Origin: Lysobacter luteus
GTDB lineage: Bacteria; Pseudomonadota; Gammaproteobacteria; Xanthomonadales; Xanthomonadaceae
Direction: 5' to 3'
Length of the DNA stretch: 64,000 nt
Assembly: GCF_907164845.1 (NCBI RefSeq)
Contig: NZ_OU015430.1
Coordinates: 1,044,001 to 1,108,000, forward strand
Positions 17,542-26,321 of this stretch are shown in pieces. The notes under the pieces were generated by a model, which saw nothing but the letters and a program-made list of their open reading frames with translations, had not been told where the DNA came from and did not search any database. Within the stretch, counting starts at the first letter, position 1; each line of letters starts with the position of its first letter. The position numbers were made by a program, and so were the translations under genes.

Positions 17542-18897
17542 GTGCCCGTGGCCCGCATCGACAAGACCCCGTTTGAAGCCGAAGTCACCGACCTGACCCA
17601 CGACGGGCGGGGCGTGGCCCGCCGTCCCTCGACGGTCCCGGGGGAGGCCGGCAAGGCCGTCTTCGTCGCCGGCGCGTTGCCCGGCGAGCGGGTGATGGCG
17701 GTGCAGACCGCACGCCACCGCAGCTACGACGAGGCCCGCACGGTCGAGGTGCTGCACGCCGCGCCCGAGCGCGTCGACCCGCGTTGCGGGCACTTCGGTA
17801 CCTGCGGTGGCTGCGCCCTCCAGCATTACGACGAAGGCCAGCAGATCCTGGCCAAGCAGCGCGTGCTGCTGGAGAACCTCGAGCGCATCGGCCACGTCAA
17901 ACCCGGCACGGTGCTGCCGCCGCTGGTCGACGCGGCCTGGGGCTACCGGCGCAAGGGCCGGTTCTCGGTCCGCCGGGTCGAGAAGAAGGACAAGACCCTG
18001 GTCGGGTTCCGCGAGTCCGACCCGCGGTTCGTCGCCGACATCGCGGTCTGCCACACCGTCATCCCGCAGATCGGCACCAAGGTCGAGGCGCTTGGCCGGC
18101 TGGTCGACGGCTTGCAGGCGCGGCGCGAGATCCCGCAGATCGAGTTCATCGCCGGCGACCCCGACGCGCAGTTCAGCGGTGTGGCCCTGACCATCCGGCA
18201 CCTGGCGCCGCTGTCGGACGACGACCGCTCCGCGCTGGTCGCGTTCGGGCAGGAGCACGGGTTTGCGATCTTCCTGCAGCCCGGCGGGGTCGACAGTGTC
18301 CATCCGCTGTGGCCGGAGGCGCCGCGCCTGGCCTTCACCCTGCCGGACTGGGGCATCGAGTTCCTGTTCAAGCCGCTGGACTTCATCCAGGTCAACGCCG
18401 GCCTCAACGGGCGGATGATCCGACTCGCGCTCGACCTGCTCGATGCCGCCCCGGACGACCGCGTGCTCGACCTGTTCTGCGGCCTGGGCAACTTCACGCT
18501 GCCGCTGGCGCGCTCGGTGCGCGAGGTGGTGGGCGTGGAGGGCGAAGCGGGGCTGGTGGCGCGCGCCCGCGCGAACTCCGCCCACAACGGCATCGGCAAC
18601 GTGCAGTTCCATGCGGCCGACCTCGGCAAGGACCTCAGCGACCAGCCGTGGATGCGCGAGGGGTTCGACCGCCTGCTGCTCGATCCGCCGCGTTCGGGCG
18701 CCGATTTCGTGTTGACGCAGCTGCCGCTCAAGCAGTTCACGCGCATCGTCTACGTGAGCTGCCACCCGGCATCGCTGGCGCGCGACGCCGGCTACCTGGT
18801 CAACGAGAAGGGCTGGAAGCTCAAGGCCGCCGGCGTGATGGACATGTTCCCGCACACCGCGCACGTGGAATCGATCGCGATGTTCGAGCCGCGCTGA
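17542..18897 (+). CDS. rlmD: 23S rRNA (uracil-1939-C5)-methyltransferase RlmD
   Basis: Methylates U1939 of 23S rRNA with SAM. At 451 residues it has normal length. An N-terminal TRAM domain (about 1-70) precedes the iron-sulfur cluster cysteines Cys82, Cys88, Cys91 and Cys170. The SAM site is LDLFCGLGNFTLPLA. Catalytic Cys407 lies in YVSCHPASLARD and the base Glu443 in HVES. The start is GTG 17542 or GTG 17548, two codons later; no Shine-Dalgarno separates them. It ends one base before the CYTH gene's ATG. Confidence 0.96.
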   Translation: MPVARIDKTPFEAEVTDLTHDGRGVARRPSTVPGEAGKAVFVAGALPGERVMAVQTARHRSYDEARTVEVLHAAPERVDPRCGHFGTCGGCALQHYDEGQQILAKQRVLLENLERIGHVKPGTVLPPLVDAAWGYRRKGRFSVRRVEKKDKTLVGFRESDPRFVADIAVCHTVIPQIGTKVEALGRLVDGLQARREIPQIEFIAGDPDAQFSGVALTIRHLAPLSDDDRSALVAFGQEHGFAIFLQPGGVDSVHPLWPEAPRLAFTLPDWGIEFLFKPLDFIQVNAGLNGRMIRLALDLLDAAPDDRVLDLFCGLGNFTLPLARSVREVVGVEGEAGLVARARANSAHNGIGNVQFHAADLGKDLSDQPWMREGFDRLLLDPPRSGADFVLTQLPLKQFTRIVYVSCHPASLARDAGYLVNEKGWKLKAAGVMDMFPHTAHVESIAMFEPR

Positions 18898-18898
18898 C

Positions 18899-19420
18899 AT
18901 GGCCATCGAGATCGAACGCAAGTTCCTGGTCGTCGGTGACGCGTGGCGCGCCGCCGCGCACAAGGTGGTGCCGATGGCGCAGGGCTACCTCAACGATCTG
19001 GCCGCGTTGAACCTGCCGGACGGCAGTGCGGGGGCGATGAAGGCCTCGGTGCGGGTACGGATCGCCGGGGATGCCGCCTTCCTCAACCTCAAGTCACGCG
19101 AGCTCGGCCACACCCGGCAGGAGTTCGACTACGCGATCCCGGTCGACGACGCCCGCGCGCTGCTGGCCCTGTCCGTGGGTGGACTGGTGGACAAGCGACG
19201 GCACTACGTGCACCACGACGGCCACCTGTGGGAGGTGGACGAGTTCCTCGGCGACAACGCGGGGCTGGTGGTCGCCGAGATCGAACTCTGCCGGGCCGAC
19301 GAGCCGTTCTCGCGACCGGCCTGGTTGGGCCGGGAGGTCACGGACGAGCCGCGCTACTACAACCTCGCGCTGGCGACCCGGCCCTACGCCCGGTGGACGG
19401 CGGCCGAGCAGCACCGCTAG
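18899..19420 (+). CDS. CYTH domain triphosphatase
   Basis: A 173-residue single CYTH (triphosphate tunnel) domain. The hallmark ExExK appears as EIERK at residues 4-8, followed by alternating basic and acidic strands (ASVRVRI, LNLKSR, VAEIEL) expected to line the tunnel. Bacterial members of this size are usually inorganic tripolyphosphatases or thiamine-triphosphatase-like enzymes. The substrate cannot be decided here. ATG 18899 is one base after the rlmD stop, so the two genes are translationally linked. Confidence 0.85.
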   Translation: MAIEIERKFLVVGDAWRAAAHKVVPMAQGYLNDLAALNLPDGSAGAMKASVRVRIAGDAAFLNLKSRELGHTRQEFDYAIPVDDARALLALSVGGLVDKRRHYVHHDGHLWEVDEFLGDNAGLVVAEIELCRADEPFSRPAWLGREVTDEPRYYNLALATRPYARWTAAEQHR

Positions 19421-19505
19421 CCGGTACCCGCCGACCACAACACCCGAGCACCATCTGCGCGACAATGCCCGTCCGTTTTCGCGCGTCCACACCCGGGAGT
19501 CCCCC

Positions 19506-20501
19506 ATGCTCGTGATCGGCGTCGCCGGCACCGAACTCACCGCGCAGGAGCGCGACTGGCTGCAGCACGACGCCTGCGCCGGCGTGATCCTGTTCACCCG
19601 AAATTTCGCCTCGAAGGCACAGGTCGCCGAGTTGTCGCAGGCGATACGGGAAGCCGCGCCGCGACCGCAACTGGTCTGCGTCGACCAGGAGGGCGGCCGT
19701 GTCCAGCGCTTCCGCGAGGGGTACAGCGCGCTCCCGCCACTGGAGGGTTTCGGGCGGCATTACGCACAGGACCCCGCGAAGGCGCTCGAGCTCGGCGAAC
19801 AGCACGCCTGGCTGATGGCCAGCGAGATCCGCGCCAGCGGCGTCGACCTGAGCTTCGCGCCGGTAGTCGACCTGGGCCGCGGCAACCGTGCGATCGGCGA
19901 CCGCGCGTTCTCGGAGGACCCGCAGGTGGTGGCCGAGTTCACCCGCGCCTACGTCCGCGGCATGCACGCGGCCGGCATGGCCGCGACGCTCAAGCACTTC
20001 CCGGGCCACGGCTCGGTGCTCGAGGACACTCATTTCGACGACGCGGTCGACCCGCGCCCGCTGGATGAGATCCGCGCGCTCGACCTGGTCCCGTTCGTCG
20101 CCGGCATCGAGGCGAACGCCGACGCGGTGATGATGGCGCACGTGGTGTATCCCGAAGTCGCCCCCGAACCGGCCGGCTACTCGAAGCGCTGGATCGAGGA
20201 CATCCTGCGCGCCGAAATGGGCTTCCGCGGCGTGGTCTTCAGCGACGACATCGGCATGGCCGCGGCGTTCTCCGCCGGCGGCATCAAGCAGCGCGTCGAC
20301 CTGCACCTGGACGCCGGCTGCGACGTGGTGCTCGTCTGCCACCCGGAGCTGGTCGAGGAATCGCTCAAGGCCGTGCAGGACCGTCCGCTCAACACGATGG
20401 CGCTGGCCGGCCTGATCGGGCGCGGGCCGATGGGCTGGGACGGGCTGCTGGCCGACGCCCGCTACGGCGACACCCGTGGCCGGCTGGAGGGTCTCGCCTG
20501 A
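19506..20501 (+). CDS. nagZ: beta-N-acetylglucosaminidase NagZ
   Basis: Cytosolic glycoside hydrolase family 3 enzyme that removes GlcNAc from imported GlcNAc-anhydroMurNAc-peptides during murein recycling. The 331-residue protein has the KHFPGHG motif and the catalytic Asp nucleophile in FSDDIGM. The start ATG 19506 follows GGGAG at 19496-19500. A GACAAT hexamer at 19461-19466 may be its -10. The stop shares one base with the hpt start (TGATG). It is relevant to the peptidoglycan-peptide locus at 45-57 kb, though not linked to it. Confidence 0.95.
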   Translation: MLVIGVAGTELTAQERDWLQHDACAGVILFTRNFASKAQVAELSQAIREAAPRPQLVCVDQEGGRVQRFREGYSALPPLEGFGRHYAQDPAKALELGEQHAWLMASEIRASGVDLSFAPVVDLGRGNRAIGDRAFSEDPQVVAEFTRAYVRGMHAAGMAATLKHFPGHGSVLEDTHFDDAVDPRPLDEIRALDLVPFVAGIEANADAVMMAHVVYPEVAPEPAGYSKRWIEDILRAEMGFRGVVFSDDIGMAAAFSAGGIKQRVDLHLDAGCDVVLVCHPELVEESLKAVQDRPLNTMALAGLIGRGPMGWDGLLADARYGDTRGRLEGLA

Positions 20502-21046
20502 TGGCCGACCTGCAGGCCGCCCTGGCCAATTCGGAAGTGATCCACGACCGCGCGACACTGGAGGCCGCGATCGGCCGCATGGCCGAGAGGATCAGCGGCG
20601 ACTACGCCGGCGAGGTGCCCGTCTACCTGACGGTCATGCACGGCGGCATGCCGTTCGCGGCGCAACTGGGGTTTGCGCTGGGCGAGCGCGGGCTGGACCT
20701 GGAGTTCGACTACCTGCACGCGACCCGCTACCGCGGCGAAACCTCCGGTGGCGAGCTGGTCTGGAAGCACCGGCCGGCCACGCCGCTGCAGGGCCGGCGG
20801 GTGCTGCTGGTGGACGACATCCTCGACGAAGGCCACACGATGGCCGGCATCGTTGCCTGGTGCCGGGAGCAGGGCGCCACCGACGTGCGCATCGCGGCCC
20901 TGGCGGTGAAGCTGCACGACCGCTGCGTCCCCGGCATGTGCGCCGACTACGCCGGCGTCGAGGTGCCGGACCGCTACGTGTTCGGCTACGGCATGGACTA
21001 CCACGAGCAGGGTCGCAACCTGCCGGCGATCTACGCGCTGAAATGA
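20501..21046 (+). CDS. hpt: hypoxanthine-guanine phosphoribosyltransferase
   Basis: Purine salvage enzyme converting hypoxanthine or guanine and PRPP to IMP or GMP. The 181-residue protein has the PRPP-binding motif VLLVDDILDEGHT and a C-terminal PDRYVFGYGMDYHEQGRNLP, typical of the xanthomonad form. It starts at ATG 20501, sharing one base with the nagZ stop, and precedes the 5'-methylthioinosine phosphorylase-like gene. The two together could recycle the methylthio-nucleoside purine: MTIP would release hypoxanthine, the substrate of Hpt. Confidence 0.94.
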   Translation: MADLQAALANSEVIHDRATLEAAIGRMAERISGDYAGEVPVYLTVMHGGMPFAAQLGFALGERGLDLEFDYLHATRYRGETSGGELVWKHRPATPLQGRRVLLVDDILDEGHTMAGIVAWCREQGATDVRIAALAVKLHDRCVPGMCADYAGVEVPDRYVFGYGMDYHEQGRNLPAIYALK

Positions 21047-21062
21047 CGGAGCGGCACCCGCA

Positions 21063-21839
21063 ATGACCAACGACACCGGCGCCATCGAACTGGCCGTCAT
21101 TGGCGGCACCGGCCTGTACCAGCTGGCCGACCTTCGGGATGTCGAATCCCACCAGCCGGTCACGCGCTACGGCGCGCCGTCCGGCCCGGTCCGGGTAGGC
21201 CTGCTCGACGGCCACCGGGTTGCCTTCCTGGCGCGCCATGGCGAGGGCCACTCGCTGCCGCCACACCAGATCAACTACCGGGCCAACCTGGCGGCGCTGC
21301 ACGCGCTGGGCGCCAAGCGCGTCCTCGCGCTCAATACCGTGGGTGGCATCACCGCCGACTTTGGCCCCCGAGTGCTTGGCTGCCCGGACCAGCTGATCGA
21401 CTACACCTGGGGTCGCATCTCCACCATCTGCGAGGAGCCCGGCACCGAGGTCGTCCACGTCGATTTCGGCGAGCCCTACACGCGCTCGCTCCGGAATGAC
21501 GTCATTGCCGCGGCGGCGGCGGCTGGCGTCGCGCTGGTCGATGGCGGCTGCTACGGCGCCACCCAGGGACCGCGTCTGGAGACCCGAGCGGAGATCGCGC
21601 GGATGCGCCGTGACGGCTGCGACCTGGTCGGCATGACCGGCATGCCTGAAGCCGGCCTCGCCCGCGAGATGGGACTCGACTACGCCTGCCTGGCCATCGT
21701 TGCCAACTGGGCCGCTGGTGCCGGCCCGGACCCCGACGAGGTCATCACCCTGCAGGACGTGCTCGACAACGTCGCTGCCGCGTCCTCGGGCCTGCCCGGG
21801 CTGATCGCGTTGCTGCTGGCTCGCCAAACTGCGGAATGA
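21063..21839 (+). CDS. mtnP: S-methyl-5'-thioinosine phosphorylase (MTIP-type)
   Basis: A 258-residue member of the PNP/MTAP phosphorylase family. Motifs are IGGTGLYQL (phosphate site), ARHGEGHSLPPHQINYRAN, TQGPRLET and GMTGMPEAGLARE. The last is typical of Pseudomonas MTIP. The purine-site residue in LAIVANWAAG is Asn, as in enzymes acting on 6-oxopurines, whereas MTA phosphorylases have Asp. I therefore favour cleavage of methylthioinosine to hypoxanthine over MTA. It lies 16 bases after hpt, whose substrate is hypoxanthine. Confidence 0.85.
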   Translation: MTNDTGAIELAVIGGTGLYQLADLRDVESHQPVTRYGAPSGPVRVGLLDGHRVAFLARHGEGHSLPPHQINYRANLAALHALGAKRVLALNTVGGITADFGPRVLGCPDQLIDYTWGRISTICEEPGTEVVHVDFGEPYTRSLRNDVIAAAAAAGVALVDGGCYGATQGPRLETRAEIARMRRDGCDLVGMTGMPEAGLAREMGLDYACLAIVANWAAGAGPDPDEVITLQDVLDNVAAASSGLPGLIALLLARQTAE

Positions 21840-21853
21840 TCCCGCGCTTGAGA

Positions 21854-21882
21854 TTGTCAAGCCGTCGTTCAGTTTGCATACT
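21854..21882 (+). promoter_or_regulatory. sigma-70 promoter of the cold-shock gene
   Basis: TTGTCA (21854-21859, five of six to consensus) and CATACT (21877-21882, four of six) are separated by 17 bases. They predict a start near 21889 and a leader of about 59 bases before the csp ATG. This is the best-formed sigma-70 promoter in the window. Confidence 0.65.
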
Positions 21883-21947
21883 CGGCCACGCGCCCGGAGG
21901 TCCCCCGCGCCGGAGCGCACCGCACCCAGCATGAGGTCATCAAGGAT

Positions 21948-22154
21948 ATGCAGTACGGCACTGTGAAGTGGTTCAACGACGCCAAGGGCTTCGGATTCAT
22001 CTCGCCCGAGGACGGCAGCGCGGACGTGTTCGCGCATTTCTCGGCTATCAACGCCAAGGGCTTCCGCAGTCTGCAGGAAGGCCAGCGCGTCAGCTACGAG
22101 CTGACCCAGGGACCGAAGGGCGCGCAGGCGTCCGACATCACGCCGGCCGAGTAA
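21948..22154 (+). CDS. cold-shock protein, CspA family
   Basis: A 68-residue nucleic-acid chaperone, a single OB-fold. RNP1 is KGFGFI and RNP2 is VFAHF. Both are complete, and the start [11 protein letters not shown] is canonical. The ribosome-binding site AAGGA lies just before ATG 21948. The gene is monocistronic: it has its own promoter at 21854-21882 and a strong intrinsic terminator at 22175-22203. Whether it is cold-induced cannot be told; the leader is shorter than that of E. coli cspA. Confidence 0.95.
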   Translation: MQYGTVKWFNDAKGFGFISPEDGSADVFAHFSAINAKGFRSLQEGQRVSYELTQGPKGAQASDITPAE

Positions 22155-22174
22155 GCCGACGCGATGTGCCCCGG

Positions 22175-22203
22175 AAAACCCCGCTTCGGCGGGGTTTTCT
22201 TTT
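22175..22203 (+). terminator. rho-independent terminator of the cold-shock gene
   Basis: AAAACCCCGC (22175-22184) pairs with GCGGGGTTTT (22189-22198) around a TTCG tetraloop and is followed by CTTTT. It lies 21 bases after the stop. The A tract upstream makes it potentially bidirectional. Confidence 0.9.
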
Positions 22204-22261
22204 GCGTGCGACACGCGCGGCTGCGATAGATTCGGGCCACCCCTTGCAACCGGAGCGGGCC

Positions 22262-23920
22262 ATGGTGACGCTGCCACCGTTCGAGACCCACCACGTCGAC
22301 AACCAGCCGCCGCCGTTCGCGCCGCTGGACCTGTGGTCGGTGGACACGGGGTTGCGCGAGGCGGTCCAACGCGAGGGGGGCGGCGACTTCGCCGACACGC
22401 TTGCCCGCTATGGCGCGCTCGCGGGCAGCGCGCTGTACCAGCTCTCCTTCGATGCCCACCGCGACCGTCCCCGGCTGGTCAGCCACGACCGCTACGGCCA
22501 TCGCGTCGACCGGGTCGAGTTCCACCCGGCCTACCACGCGTTGATGCAGGCCGCGGTCGAGCACGGCGTCGCCGGGCTGTCCTGGCGCGACCCGCGTCCC
22601 GGTGCGCACGTCGCCCGCGCCGCGCTGAGCTACCTGCACCACCAGGTCGAACCCGGTACCAGCTGTCCGCTGACGATGACCCACGCGGCGGTGCCGGTGC
22701 TCGCGCGCGAGCCGGCGCTGGCCGAATGGGCCAGCAAGGCGGCCGAGCCAGATTACGACCCGCGCGAGGTGCCGATCGCCGGAAAGGCGGGCATCACCCT
22801 CGGCATGGGCATGACCGAGAAGCAGGGTGGCAGCGACGTGCGGGCCAACACCACCACGGCCATGCCGGACGCGGGCGACGGCTATCGGCTGGTCGGGCAC
22901 AAGTGGTTCATGTCGGCGCCGATGAGCGACGGGTTCCTGGTGCTCGCGCAGGCACCGGGCGGTCTGACCTGCTTCCTGATGCCGCGGTGCATGCAGGACG
23001 GCAGTCGCAACGCATTTCGGATCATCCGGCTCAAGGACAAGCTGGGCGACTGGTCCAACGCCTCGTCGGAGGTCGAATTGTGCGGTGCATGGGCCCACCG
23101 CGTCGGCGGGGAAGGCCGAGGCGTGGCGACCATCATCGAGATGGTGATGCTGACCCGGCTGGATTGCATGCTGGGCGCCGCCGCGCAGATGCGCATGGCG
23201 CTGGCGCAGGCGCTGCACCACTGCGCCCACCGGCGCGCTTTCGGCCGGCGGCTGGTCGAACAGCCGCTGATGCGCAACGTGCTGGCGGACCTGGCAATCG
23301 AGGCAGAGGCCGCGCTGGTGCTGGCGATGCGGGTCGCGCGCGCTGTCGATGCCGCGCCGGTTGAGCCGGCCGAAGCCGCGTTTGCGCGGATCGCCACCGC
23401 CGTGGGCAAGTACTGGCTGTGCCGGCGCGCGCCGGCCTTCGTCAACGAGGCGCAGGAGTGCCTGGGTGGCAACGGCTACGTGGAGGAGTCGCTGATGCCG
23501 CGGCTGTACCGGCAGGCGCCGCTCAACTCGATCTGGGAAGGCAGCGGCAACATCCAGTGCCTCGACGTGCTGCGCGCGCTCGACAAGGAACCCGCCACCG
23601 GCGCCGCGGTCTGGACCGAACTGCAGCGCGCCGGCGATGGCGACGCGGCGTACCGCGATGCGATGCAGCGCCTGCGTGAGCCGTTGCAGGGTGGGCGGAT
23701 TGATCCGGCCGGCGCGCGGCGGTTTGTCGAGGACCTCGCCCTGGCGCTCCAGGCCGGCCTGCTGCTGCAATGCCGGAGCCCGGTGGCCGATGCATTCGGC
23801 CGCAGCCGGCTAGGACGAGACCACGGACTTGCGATGGGGACCTTGCCGGTTGATGCCGGCTTCGACGCGATCATCGCGCGCGCCGGTGCCGGGATCCTGC
23901 CGGCGGACAGCGTCGGCTAG
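22262..23920 (+). CDS. aidB: AidB-like acyl-CoA dehydrogenase
   Basis: A 552-residue flavoprotein of the AidB branch of acyl-CoA dehydrogenases. AidB is induced by alkylating agents in E. coli and binds DNA, with weak isovaleryl-CoA dehydrogenase activity. Matches to AidB run throughout: VNQP-like NNQPPPFAPLDL start, ITLGMGMTEKQGGSDV, YRLVGHKWFMS, RLKDKLG and NSIWEGSGNIQCLDVLR. The start is ATG 22262 with GGAGCGG upstream. No ada or alkB lies nearby. The stop TAG is part of a CTAG palindrome that also gives the stop of the convergent ABC gene. Confidence 0.88.
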   Translation: MVTLPPFETHHVDNQPPPFAPLDLWSVDTGLREAVQREGGGDFADTLARYGALAGSALYQLSFDAHRDRPRLVSHDRYGHRVDRVEFHPAYHALMQAAVEHGVAGLSWRDPRPGAHVARAALSYLHHQVEPGTSCPLTMTHAAVPVLAREPALAEWASKAAEPDYDPREVPIAGKAGITLGMGMTEKQGGSDVRANTTTAMPDAGDGYRLVGHKWFMSAPMSDGFLVLAQAPGGLTCFLMPRCMQDGSRNAFRIIRLKDKLGDWSNASSEVELCGAWAHRVGGEGRGVATIIEMVMLTRLDCMLGAAAQMRMALAQALHHCAHRRAFGRRLVEQPLMRNVLADLAIEAEAALVLAMRVARAVDAAPVEPAEAAFARIATAVGKYWLCRRAPAFVNEAQECLGGNGYVEESLMPRLYRQAPLNSIWEGSGNIQCLDVLRALDKEPATGAAVWTELQRAGDGDAAYRDAMQRLREPLQGGRIDPAGARRFVEDLALALQAGLLLQCRSPVADAFGRSRLGRDHGLAMGTLPVDAGFDAIIARAGAGILPADSVG

Positions 23921-25731
23921 TCGAGGAACTGCAGCTTCGCCAACTCCGCGTACAGCCCGCCCTCGGCCAGCAGTTGCTCGTGCGTGCCCTCGGCGACGAT
24001 GCGACCGCGGTCCATCACCACGATGCGGTCGGCCTTCAGCACGGTCGCCAACCGGTGCGCGATGACCAGCGTGGTTCGACCATGCATGAGTGTCTCCAGC
24101 GCCTGCTGCACGGCGCGCTCGCTCTGCGCGTCGAGCGCGCTGGTGGCCTCGTCCAGCAGCAGGATCGGGGCGTCCTTGAGCAATGCGCGCGCGATCGCAA
24201 TGCGCTGTTGCTGGCCGCCCGACAGGCGTGCACCGCGCTCGCCCAGTTCGGTGTCCAGGCCCTGCGGCAGCGCATCGATGAAGTCGGTCGCATGGGCCGC
24301 GCGCACGGCGGCGTCGACCTCGGCATCGGTGGCTTCCAGGCGTCCGTAACGGATGTTGTCGCGTGCGCTGGTGGCGAAGATCGCGGCCTGCTGCGGCACC
24401 AGCGCGATGGACTCGCGCAGCGCCGCCGGGTCGAGCCCGCGGATGTCGTGCCCGTCCACCCGCAGTGTGCCGCTGTCAGGGTCGTGGAAGCGCAGCAGCA
24501 GCGAGAAGACGGTGCTCTTTCCGGCCCCGGACGGGCCCACCAGCGCGACCGTCTCCCCCCGGCGCACGCGCAGGTCGAAGTCCTCCAGCGCGGGCAGGTC
24601 GGGGCGCATCGGGTAGTGGAAGGTCACGCGCTCGAACGACAGCTCGCCGCGGACCGGCAGCGACAGTGCCTGCGGCGCGGCGGGCGCAGTGATGCCCGGT
24701 TGCTCGACCAGCAGCTCGGTGATGCGGCCCATGCCGCCGGCGGCTCGCTGCAGCTCGTTCCAGACCTCCGCCAGCGCGCCGACCGAACCGCCGGCGATCA
24801 GCGCGTACAGCACGAACTGGGCGAGCGTGCCCGCGCTCATCCGGCCCTCGGCCACGTCGTGGGCGCCAGACCACAGCACGAGCGTGATTGCGCCGAATAC
24901 CAGCACGATCGCGATCGCGGTGACCCACGCCTGTGCCTGGATGCGCCGGCGGGCGGTCGCCACGGCGATCTTCAGGGCTTCGACGAAGCGCCCCAACTCG
25001 TAGGGCTCGCGGGCGTGTGCCTGCACCGTGCGCACCGCCCCGAGGGTCTCGTTGGCAAGCGCATTGGCATCGGCAACGCGATCCTGGCTGGCGCGCGAGA
25101 TCTTCTGCAGCCGGCGCCCGCCGATGACGATCGGCAGTACCGCCAGCGGGATGCCGAGCAGGGCGTAAGCGGCCAGCGCCGGTGCGGTCACGAACAGCAT
25201 CACCAGCCCACCGAGGAAAGTCACCGTGCTGCGCAGGGCCACCGACATGCTGGTGGCGATGACGCCGCGCAGCAGCTCGGCATCGGCGGTGAGTCGCGAC
25301 ACCAGCTCGCCGCTGCGGTTGCGGTCGAAGAAGTCGGCATCGAGCGAGATCAGGTGCGCGTACAACTGCCGGCGCAGGTCGGCGACCACCCGCTCGCCCA
25401 GCAGCGAGACGAAGAAGAAGCGCGCCGCCGTCGCCAGTGCCAGCGCCACCGCGACCACGAACAGCAAGGCGAACGCGCGGTCGATCGCGCCGCCGGCGCC
25501 CTGGGCGAACCCCTGGTCGATCATGATGCGGAACGCGTGGGGCAGGCTCAGGGTCGCCGTCGAGGAGCAGGCCAGCGCCAACAGCCAAGCGATGAACAGC
25601 CCGCGGTGCCGGCTGACGAACGGCCAGAGGGTGCGCAGGCTGCCGATCGGGGCCTTTTCGGCTTTGGCGCCTGCTCCGGCATTCACGGTTGGCGCGGTGG
25701 AAGCGTCATTCATCCCGCCATTGTCCGCCAT
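23917..25731 (-). CDS. ABC exporter, fused membrane and ATPase domains
   Basis: A 604-residue half-transporter. Residues about 35-330 form a six-helix type-1 exporter membrane domain. The ATPase domain has Walker A GPSGAGKST (399-407), signature LSGGQQQR (503-510), Walker B ILLLDE (523-528) and the H-loop in IAHR. It resembles the MsbA/MdlB-like group (multidrug or lipid export); the substrate is not predictable. A hydrophilic N-terminal extension of about 30 residues is unusual and Ala-rich. The start ATG 25731 shares one base with the yigZ stop (TAATG); ATG 25713 is an alternative. It is last in a four-gene operon led by an ECF sigma factor. Confidence 0.9.
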   Translation of the reverse strand: MADNGGMNDASTAPTVNAGAGAKAEKAPIGSLRTLWPFVSRHRGLFIAWLLALACSSTATLSLPHAFRIMIDQGFAQGAGGAIDRAFALLFVVAVALALATAARFFFVSLLGERVVADLRRQLYAHLISLDADFFDRNRSGELVSRLTADAELLRGVIATSMSVALRSTVTFLGGLVMLFVTAPALAAYALLGIPLAVLPIVIGGRRLQKISRASQDRVADANALANETLGAVRTVQAHAREPYELGRFVEALKIAVATARRRIQAQAWVTAIAIVLVFGAITLVLWSGAHDVAEGRMSAGTLAQFVLYALIAGGSVGALAEVWNELQRAAGGMGRITELLVEQPGITAPAAPQALSLPVRGELSFERVTFHYPMRPDLPALEDFDLRVRRGETVALVGPSGAGKSTVFSLLLRFHDPDSGTLRVDGHDIRGLDPAALRESIALVPQQAAIFATSARDNIRYGRLEATDAEVDAAVRAAHATDFIDALPQGLDTELGERGARLSGGQQQRIAIARALLKDAPILLLDEATSALDAQSERAVQQALETLMHGRTTLVIAHRLATVLKADRIVVMDRGRIVAEGTHEQLLAEGGLYAELAKLQFLD

Positions 25732-26321
25732 TACGGGGCGTCGTCGACGCTTACCTGGTCACGGGTGGCATCGCGCAGGTGGACGCGCAGCGCATCGACG
25801 CGGCCGCTTGGCAAGCGCAGCGTCAGGGTCGCGCCGCTGGAATCGAAGGTCTCGTCGAGCTTTTCGGCCTCGTGCGCGGCCAGCGCGGCGTGGACGACAC
25901 CGGTGTGTTCGAACGGGTAGCTCAGGCGCAATTCGCGGGTTTCGACCAATGGTTCCCGCGGCGCGGTGCGCAGGCATTCGGCGGCACAGCCGCCGTAGGC
26001 ACGTACCAGGCCGCCGGCGCCGAGCTTGATGCCGCCGTACCAGCGCGTCACCACCACCGCGACCTGGTCGAAGCCCTGGCCATCGATGGCGGCGAGGATC
26101 GGCCGGCCCGCGGTACCCGCCGGTTCGCCATCGTCGCTGGAGCGGTACAACCCGCCGATCCGGTAGGCCCAGCAGTTGTGCGTGGCGTCGGCCGTCCCGA
26201 CCGTCGCGATGAAGGCCAGCGCGGCCTCGGGCGTCGTGGCGGGACCGGCGATGGCGAGGAAGCGGCTGTGCTTGACCTCGATTTCGTGTCGGACCGCGTG
26301 CGGCAGGGTGTCCAGGCTCAT
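25731..26321 (-). CDS. yigZ: YigZ/IMPACT family protein
   Basis: A 196-residue UPF0029 protein. The N-terminal IMPACT domain (HSRFLA, ATHNCWAYRIG, DDGEPAGTAGRPIL, VVVTRWYGGIKLGAGGLVRAY) is complete. The C-terminal DUF1949 domain follows. The biochemical role is unknown; family members are RNA or ribosome-associated by fold comparison with EF-G domains. It overlaps the preceding anti-sigma candidate by ATGA and the following ABC gene by one base, so it is firmly within the operon. Confidence 0.93.
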   Translation of the reverse strand: MSLDTLPHAVRHEIEVKHSRFLAIAGPATTPEAALAFIATVGTADATHNCWAYRIGGLYRSSDDGEPAGTAGRPILAAIDGQGFDQVAVVVTRWYGGIKLGAGGLVRAYGGCAAECLRTAPREPLVETRELRLSYPFEHTGVVHAALAAHEAEKLDETFDSSGATLTLRLPSGRVDALRVHLRDATRDQVSVDDAP

